A DNA stretch of 64,000 nucleotides from Anisus vortex (Eukaryota; Mollusca; Gastropoda; Planorbidae), in NCBI GenBank assembly GCA_949126835.1, contig OX421497.1:20367409-20431408 (forward strand). Reading direction: 5' to 3'. Positions 56,984 through 64,000 of this stretch are shown here, piece after piece. The notes beneath the pieces were generated by a model. That model made no database searches and was not told where the DNA came from. It worked only from the letters and a program-made list of their open reading frames with translations. A program made the position numbers and the translations under genes. Each line of letters starts with the position of its first letter. Position 1 is the stretch's first letter.

Positions 56984-59003
56984 ATGAAATACTATGCTCG
57001 ATAGGCATATCGTGAAATACTAGGATTGATAGGTCTATCATGAAATACTAGGACAGATAGGCCTATCGTGAAATACTAGGATATATAGGCCTATCATGAA
57101 ATACATGTACTGGGATTGATAGGTCTCTCATGAAGTACTAGGACAGATAGGCATATCGTGAAATACTAGGATTGATAGGTCTATCATGAAATACTAGGAC
57201 AGATAGGCATATCGTGAAATACTAGGATTGATAGGTCTATCATGCAATACTAGGACAGATAGGCATATCGTGAAATACTAGGATTGATAGGTCTATCATG
57301 AAATACTAGGACAGATAGGCATATCGTGAAATACTAGGATTGATAGGTCTATCATGAAATACTAGGACAGATAGGCATATCGTGAAATACTAGGATTGAT
57401 AGGTCTATCATGAAATACTAGTACAGATAGGCATATCGTGAAATACTAGGATTGATAGGTCTATCATGAAATACTAGGACAGATAGGCCTATCGTGAAAT
57501 ACTAGGATATATAGGCCTATCATGAAATACATGTACTGGGATTGATATGTCTATCATGAAATACTAGGACAGATAGGCATATCGTGAAATACTAGAATTG
57601 ATAGGTCTATCATGAAATACTAGGACAGATAGGCATATCGTGAAATACTAGGATTGATAGGTCTATCATGAAATACTAGGACAGAAAGGCATATCGTGAA
57701 ATACTAGGATTGATAGGTCTATCATGAAATACTAGGACAGATAGGCCTATCGTGAAATACTAGGATATATAGGCCTATCATGAAATACATGTACTGGGAT
57801 TGATAGGTCTATCATGAAATACTAGGACAGATAGGCATATCGTGAAATACTAGAATTGATAGGTCTATCATGAAATACTAGGACTGATAGGCATATCGTG
57901 AAATACTAGGATTGATAGGTCTATCATGAAATACTAGGACAGAAAGGCATATCGTGAAATACTAGGATTGATAGGTCTATCATGAAATACTAGGACAGAT
58001 AGGCATATCGTGAAATACTAGGATTGATAGGTCTATCATGAAATACTAGGACAGATAGGCATATCGTGAAATACTAGGATTGATAGGTCTATCATGAAAT
58101 ACTAGGACAGATAGGCATATCGTGAAATACTAGAATTGATAGGTCTATCATGAAATACTAGGACAGATAGGCATATCGTGAAATACTAGGATTGATAGGT
58201 CTATCATGAAATACTAGGACAGAAAGGCATATCGTGAAATACTAGGATTGATAGGTCTATCATGAAATACTAGGACAGATAGGCATATCGTGAAATACTA
58301 GGATTGATAGGTCTATCATGAAATACTAGGACAGATAGGCCTATCGTGAAATACTAGGATATATAGGCCTATCATGAAATACATGTACTGGGATTGATAG
58401 GTCTCTCATGAAGTACTAGGATTGTAAGGCCTACCATGAAATACTAAGATTGAAAGGCCTATCATGAAATACTAGGATTGATAGGTCTATCATGAAATAC
58501 TAGGATTGATAGGTCTATCATGAAATACTAGGATTGATAGGTCTATACGAAATACTATGATTGATAGGTCTTTCATAAAATACTAGGATTGATAGGCCTA
58601 TACGAAATACTATGATTGAAAGGTCTATCATGAAATACTAGGATTGATGGGCCTACCATGAAATACTAAGATTGATAGGTCTATCATGAAATACTAGGAT
58701 TGATAGGTCTATACGAAATACTATGATTGAAAGGTCTATCATGAAATACTAGGATTGATAGGCCTATCATGAAATACTAGGATTGATAGGTCTATACGAA
58801 ATACTATGATTGATAGGTCTTTCATGAAATACTAGGATTGATGGGCCTATCATGAAATACTAGGATTGATAGGCCTATCATGAAATACTAGGATTGATAG
58901 GCCTATCATGAAATACTAGGATTGATAGGTCTATCATGAAATACTAGGATTGATAGGTCTATAGGAAATACTATGATTGATGGGTCTATCATGAAATATT
59001 AGG
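56984..59003. repeat. 28-bp satellite with higher-order structure, about 72 copies
   Basis: Two subunit types alternate to give a 56-bp dimer over about 57100-58330: GATAGGTCTATCATGAAATA and GATAGGCATATCGTGAAATA. A variant with ATACATGTACTGG recurs at about 57100, 57525, 57785 and 58380. From 58400 on, mostly one type is used. The core GATAGGTCTATC is nearly self-complementary, so each unit can form a short hairpin. Confidence 0.95.
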
Positions 59004-61139
59004 CCTATCATCGGGTAAAATGCATGTAAATTAGTTATTACTAAACATACACACATTTATTTAAAGCTCAAAATTTCCATTCTAAATTTAGTTTTAAAGT
59101 CGGCAAATGTGTAGATTATATAAAGAAAGATAATTAGGCAGTTTGAGATAATTTTAAAGTTATTTTTTTTATTCTATAAAAGATAAGTCGCATCAATACA
59201 AAAATACATTGTATAAATCGTTGAACATTTTGCATATTTACAAAATCGCCACGCTTTCGTAAAGTCAGTAGACTATGTCGCATGAAGTAAAAAATTGAAA
59301 TTATTCATCTAGGATAAAATACTACCAAGCCGTAAGCTCAAGAAAGCATGGTTTATGTGTATATAATATATAAGTATCCTTATTAATAACGACTCACAAC
59401 GCTAATTGAACAAACAAAAATGGTTTTATATATTGCATTAAGGAGGCCGTCCATAAAGGACGTCACGCACATAGAGGAGGGAGGGAGGGTTCAAACACAA
59501 CGAGACTGTGTTTCTTAATCGAGATTCCACTACAACAAACTACTTGTTTTAAATACAAAAGTTAAATTGTTTTTTGTAATACTTATAGACAACGCATGCA
59601 TTTTGAAACATTCTCATTTTCAAATTTGGATAGTATGGTGTTGTTGTTTTGTGTTTTTTTTGGGGGGAGAGGTATAGAAACTTTGAGACGCCATATTGAA
59701 AGTAAGGGAGGTCTGACTTTTAGTGACGAATTTATCGATAAAGGTAAGAGGAGGGAGGGTGTAAAAATGTGCGAAATCGCATGACACACGGCCATTATCA
59801 GCACATTAACTATAATATATTATTATATAAGATCTCGTGTACTTGTTGTTTATACCAGGGGGTTATCTGTAAAAGAACCATTAGAGCACAAAAAACAAAC
59901 AGCTTTAGCTACCAAAGAAGCCACAAGTTAAAACAGATCTGTTCATCTTGAACTTTGAATGACGAACAAGTAGCCAGCGATCTTACTCAATGTGTGTATC
60001 TACAGAACCATTTTCTATTCAATTTGCAATGCCTATTCTTGATGGCCTTAATTCATCCTCGTCATCGATTCCAGAATGATCTCTATCAGGTTAATGTCGA
60101 GTTATAGAAGTTAAATATGTACACATGGCGCCAATTTCCTGATAAGTTGACCTACTTAAAGTGAAATACCCCATACCTTCCGACTTTAAAAGTCTAGAAT
60201 AACAATTCGACAATACCTAGTCTGAAAAAGTCATTTAATATATGTTTCTGGAGTTGTCCGAAGTTAGTACAGCCGGGGATGAGTGTGGCGATAAGCACTC
60301 TTTCCTCTCAAAATATATTCTCATGGCTTGCGTCTCAAATAGCCTCTGCTAGCCAACTCCTGGCCTTTTCAAACGACTTGGTTCTTTAGTTTTTACTAGC
60401 AGAAGAAATGGGGAAGGCGGGCTACTAGCTCCATTAAAACCAGTAGCTTTGGGGCAAATGGGGCTTGTAAACCTTGGTGGGTATATCATCTAGCAGAGGG
60501 AGCTCCGTCGACGTGACAAGAGGGCAACAACTAACCCTTCTGACACGTCGTCAAGGCAAACGTACCTTCTTCTGCCCCAGACACTACGCCATCGACCATT
60601 GAGGACTGACTAATATCATATATCTATTTCCGATAACTTGACCTACTAAAAATAACTATAATCCTTTCCTTCCCAAGTCAAAGTCTTGTTAAACTATTCG
60701 ACCTAACAAAAGTCCAATCCCATGGACGGGAATGAGCTTGTATACTCTTAAGTTTGTGGGAAACAAAAAATCTACTTAAGCTTTATATAAAGCCTGAAAT
60801 CAATACTTCCACATTGAATTACCTCCCCTTTGTCCTTATGTCTTCTGTGCGTTGTCTACCTTTATTGGATTAAGAAAAGCCATGAGTTTCTTCCCCTCGC
60901 CTTATTTCTTATGTCTTCAATGTGTTAGTCATGAGAGAATATACATATCTAATAGAAGCGGATATTGGTTTCTTAGTTTGTATTAGATTCATCCAACTTC
61001 AGATTCTTATAGAGTGAAACAGCCAAGTTACTTAGAGGAAATGAAATGACGGGAGATTTAAAAGATGTTATTCAAAGTTTTGATTAGTATCAACCACTAT
61101 TTGTTATTATTTATTTAGAGAACCGGAAATTGTAGCATT
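59004..61139. other. Unassigned; possible transposon fragment
   Basis: At 59447-59470, GGCCGTCCATAAAGGACGTC resembles an end sequence of common animal miniature elements, and a GAGGGAGGG motif recurs at 59475 and 59750. From 60240 to 60600 a GC-richer stretch looks like an old dispersed repeat. No gene supported. Confidence 0.4.
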
Positions 61140-61290
61140 GCTTTGTTTACACGACTGGCAAACCGAAGGTCCAGGGTTCCAATCTAGGTGGCGGAAAAAT
61201 TAGTTGGCTGGACAGGGTGAAGTAGTAAACGTTGCTTCACAAGCCCTTTATATCGATTGGTCTGATGGGCATACTTGACCTTTTAGAATG
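61140..61290 (+). mobile_element. Internally deleted SINE (family A)
   Basis: Plus-strand copy: a B-box-like GGGTTCCAATCTAGG near 61168, then a body ending GATTGGTCTGATGGGCATAC, the plus-strand form of the 3' end seen at 36253. The middle of the body is missing. Confidence 0.6.
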
Positions 61291-62199
61291 ATGAGTTTTT
61301 ATGAACAGATTTCATCTATCAGCTGACTCAGCGCCTGGCTTAATGGCGAACTGTCATGCCTTTCTTTTCTCCCCCTCCCTCCTACCTTCTAATGCTTATT
61401 GAAACTACTCTCCGTGACAGAGGCTCAGCCGTTGCAATGACCCCTTAGGGGTCAAGAAGAGAATCACCACCCCTCTCCTCACACGCTTTAGCCCATCAGT
61501 TAACATAACGATGGCCAGCTTTGAGGCCGGACGGTACAGAATTATTTTTCTCCTGCCTCCAAGGTTTGCTTATGCCAGCTTGTGAAAAGGCGTGGCATGT
61601 GGCACGAACACCAAACTACACCAAACTTCAGATTCCACTGCTATATGTGTGCCTGAAACAACGCTGTAAACTATCTATTGAAGCTACAAAGTTAAGGTGC
61701 AAAGACTCTCTCCAAGAACGTTTCTAAAAGATTTCAATATCAACCAAACTTCCTAGAGTTTGCTACGTTGACCCATTTTTTACCTTTTACACCACTAAAT
61801 AGATCAACCAAAAAACGCAGGCAACGAATGACATAGATGCTTTCAAGCAATGACTGGTCTCACAAGCAAAGAAATTCGCTCTTATTATGTATTTATGTTT
61901 GTCTCTCTCTAAGCATATGCCAATTATTGAGGACTATGAGACAGCTTATTAAGTCTGCTACATTGTCGAGGCTTGGGACAATTACTTTTTTTTTTAGTCT
62001 ACCCATGTAACAGTGTGTTAATTTTAAGTATCAATTTAGGCATGTGGCAGTGTGTTTAGGTAGAAATGTCAGTGAAAGTATGTGACGTAGTGTGACACAG
62101 TGTTAAAGTACAGTGACTGTCAAGAAATGTGACAGCGTGTTTATTTCTTAACAGACTCGGGTTATAACAATGTGTGCATGTACTATATTACCCTTAAAA
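61291..62199. other. No assigned feature
   Basis: Short open frames only; a 68-codon frame at 61521 has no recognisable domain. Confidence 0.5.
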
Positions 62200-62876
62200 G
62201 CGTGTGTCTTTGTTTATATGTGTGTGTGTTTGTATATGTGTTTAAGTGTGTTTGTGTAGGTGTGTGTTTGTATATGTGTTTAGGTGTGTTTGTGTATGTA
62301 TGTGTTTGTATATATTATTAAGTGTGTTTGTAAATGTGTTAAAGTATGTTTGTTTATGTGTTTAAGTGTGTATGTTTGTGTTTCTACGTGTGTTTAAGTG
62401 TGTTTGTGTATGTGTGTTTGTAAATGTGTTTAAGTGTGTTTGTGTCGGTGTGTGTTTGTATATGTGTTTAATTGTGTTTGTGTATGTGTGTGTTAGTGTA
62501 TGTGTGTGTTTGTATATGTGTTTAAGTGTGTTTGTGTAGGTATGTGTTTGTATATGTGTGTTTGTATATGTGTTTAAGTGTGTTTGTGTATGTGTGTGTT
62601 TGTAAATGTGTTTACGTGTGTTTGTGTAGGTGTGTGTTTGTATATGTGTTTAAGTGTGTTTGTGTATGTGTGTTTTTGTATTTGTGTTTAAGTGTGTTTG
62701 TATATGTGTGTATTTGTATATATGTTTAAGTGTGTTTGTGTATGAGTTTAAGTGTGTTTGTGTATGTGTGTATATGTGTATGTATTTGATTGTATATGTG
62801 TTTAAGTGTGTTAGTATATGTGTGTATATGTGTATGTATGTGATTGTATATGTGTTTAAGTGTGTTTGTGTATGTG
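62200..62876. repeat. TG-rich minisatellite
   Basis: Irregular units of GTGTTTAAGTGTGTTTGTGTA with TGTATATGTG variants. Cys/Val/Tyr-rich frames here are artificial. Confidence 0.95.
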
Positions 62877-63454
62877 TGCTACACAGAACAATTTATCGAT
62901 CCCCTCCAAGACCGAGTGCCAACGATGGCGATGGACTCCATTTTGCCCCGACACAACTCCCTTGGGGTAAGTCGTCTAATAAAATATTCAGCACATAGGC
63001 CTACGGGTTTTATATTTCCTTGCTATTGCTGAACATTACAATACAAAACATTTAAAAAAAAATGTTTTTCTAAAAGGCAACAAATGTTTTTTAATAGAAT
63101 TTCTTGTTGTCGGTATCGACGGAGACTTTTGCTAGATTGCTAGACGATTGTGGTAGCGGATAAATCGATCAACACGGATTCGATTTCTTACCCCTCCCCA
63201 CCTCGCCACACACATCCCTCCTTCTCTCATACACGCACCGTTACTACACGCCGTTGCGGCCCCTAAGTGACTTTTACAGCTGACGATATAAAGAATACCC
63301 TCCCCGCTCCTTCAGGCTAGAAAAGGCGCCCCCCCCCCCCCACCCGCTGGACTCGGGTTTACTGACCCAAGGTCACATCGATTGACCTTCGGAAATAATA
63401 TAATATATAACTCTAAGTTTTAAACAAATGTAGATATTCTCTTTAAGACTATGT
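62877..63454. other. Unassigned; one exon-like stretch
   Basis: CGATGGCGATGGACTCC near 62921 opens a frame that reaches a consensus donor GGGGTAAGTC near 62957, but it is only about 12 codons and unrecognised. A poly-C run lies near 63329-63341. Confidence 0.35.
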
Positions 63455-63785
63455 TGTTCTAGGTTGCATGAGAAGCAGCGTTTACAGGCTTTATGCTGCC
63501 ACATTATATGTGGGGGTAGAGTGGCCAGCACAATATCCATCCAACTGCCTTTACTCGTCCGCAGTTAATGATGTGCGGTAATTTAATATAGGCCTAGTGT
63601 TCACGCTCTACTTCAATAACACTATCTATAGAAGCAGCGTTTACAGGTTTATGCTGCCACACCGTACGTGGGGAGTGCGTGGTTAGCACAATACCTAACT
63701 GCCTTTACTTTCCGCAGCTAATGATTTGCGGTAATTTAATATAGTGGTCACGCTCTACTTAAATAACACTATCTATAGAAGCAAT
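63455..63785. repeat. Two tandem copies of a SINE-body-like sequence
   Basis: Two direct copies of about 165 bp start at GAAGCAGCGTTTACAGG (63472 and 63631). They contain GGCCAGCACAATA/GGTTAGCACAATA and CTGCCTTTACT, which match the body of the family A SINEs (for example GGCCAGCACAATGCCC near 10110). The tRNA head is missing. Confidence 0.75.
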
Positions 63786-64000
63786 AAAACGCCATCAGTG
63801 TGTTTAGTTTTCAATAAGTAGGTTTGGAAACATAAATGTAGTGAATCATACCTTTCAGACGTGTTGGTCGTAAGGGCTAGTTACGCACTTTGACCGTATC
63901 AGTCAATGGGGATTGTGTTGACAGTAAAATGTCCATTTGCCTTTTACTTCTATTTTACCTCGAGTCCCAAGAGGTAAACGAGAAACATGATTTGAAACCG

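Noticed and set aside
62526..62998. Cys/Val/Tyr-rich frames
   Set aside because: Translation of TG-rich repeats.

Overview
The window reads as AT-rich, gene-poor, repeat-dense animal DNA. A spliced synaptotagmin exon, tRNA-derived SINEs, hAT elements, a Nimbus/I-type LINE with RNase H, Helitrons and many minisatellites together suggest an invertebrate, most likely a mollusc (a snail is plausible). That is an inference from style, not proof. No bacterial gene, CRISPR array or functional tRNA/rRNA gene was seen.

Layout. 1-12 kb: tandem repeats, LINE tails, a relic of a hAT-type miniature element, a 2.4 kb hAT element with 8-bp target duplication (7101-9461) and a SINE. 12455-13296: one minus-strand synaptotagmin exon (membrane segment plus C2A), preceded in its intron by about 40 copies of a 43-bp minisatellite that contains the intron's own 3' splice site. 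15263-33372: the centrepiece, an 18.1 kb palindromic mobile element. 33-41 kb: SINEs, a 3.6 kb hAT element with a second hAT-type element nested in it, and LINE tails. 41121-43871: a LINE copy with a twin-primed 5' inversion. 44.7-46.1 kb: a 21-bp minisatellite abutting a SINE. 46.3-49.9 kb: two tandem copies of an unclassified element. 50.7-52 kb, 54.2-55.1 kb and 56.3-59 kb: large minisatellites. 55492-55964: a short Helitron containing a tRNA-like promoter. 59-64 kb: mostly unassigned, with TG-rich repeats and SINE remnants.

The centrepiece has inverted arms of about 6.5 kb around a 1.3 kb non-coding spacer. It begins AG, ends CT and is flanked by the 6-bp duplication TTCGGT. These are the terminal hallmarks of Polinton/Maverick (adintovirus-like) elements, but I recognise no polymerase, integrase, ATPase or capsid gene, so it looks like a non-autonomous derivative. 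Each arm carries the same two intron-containing genes in divergent orientation. One is a Bcl-2 family protein with BH3-like, BH1 and BH2 motifs, a C-terminal membrane anchor and an intron inside BH2. The other is an unrecognised 120-residue protein with a perfect Kozak start. A 3739-bp Helitron has inserted in the intron of the second gene in the right arm only; the left arm preserves the empty site. Both termini carry a compact nuclear-receptor/ETS/CRE/YY1 motif cluster. A two-gene, doubled, virus-like cargo element encoding an apoptosis regulator is the best candidate for an undescribed system here.
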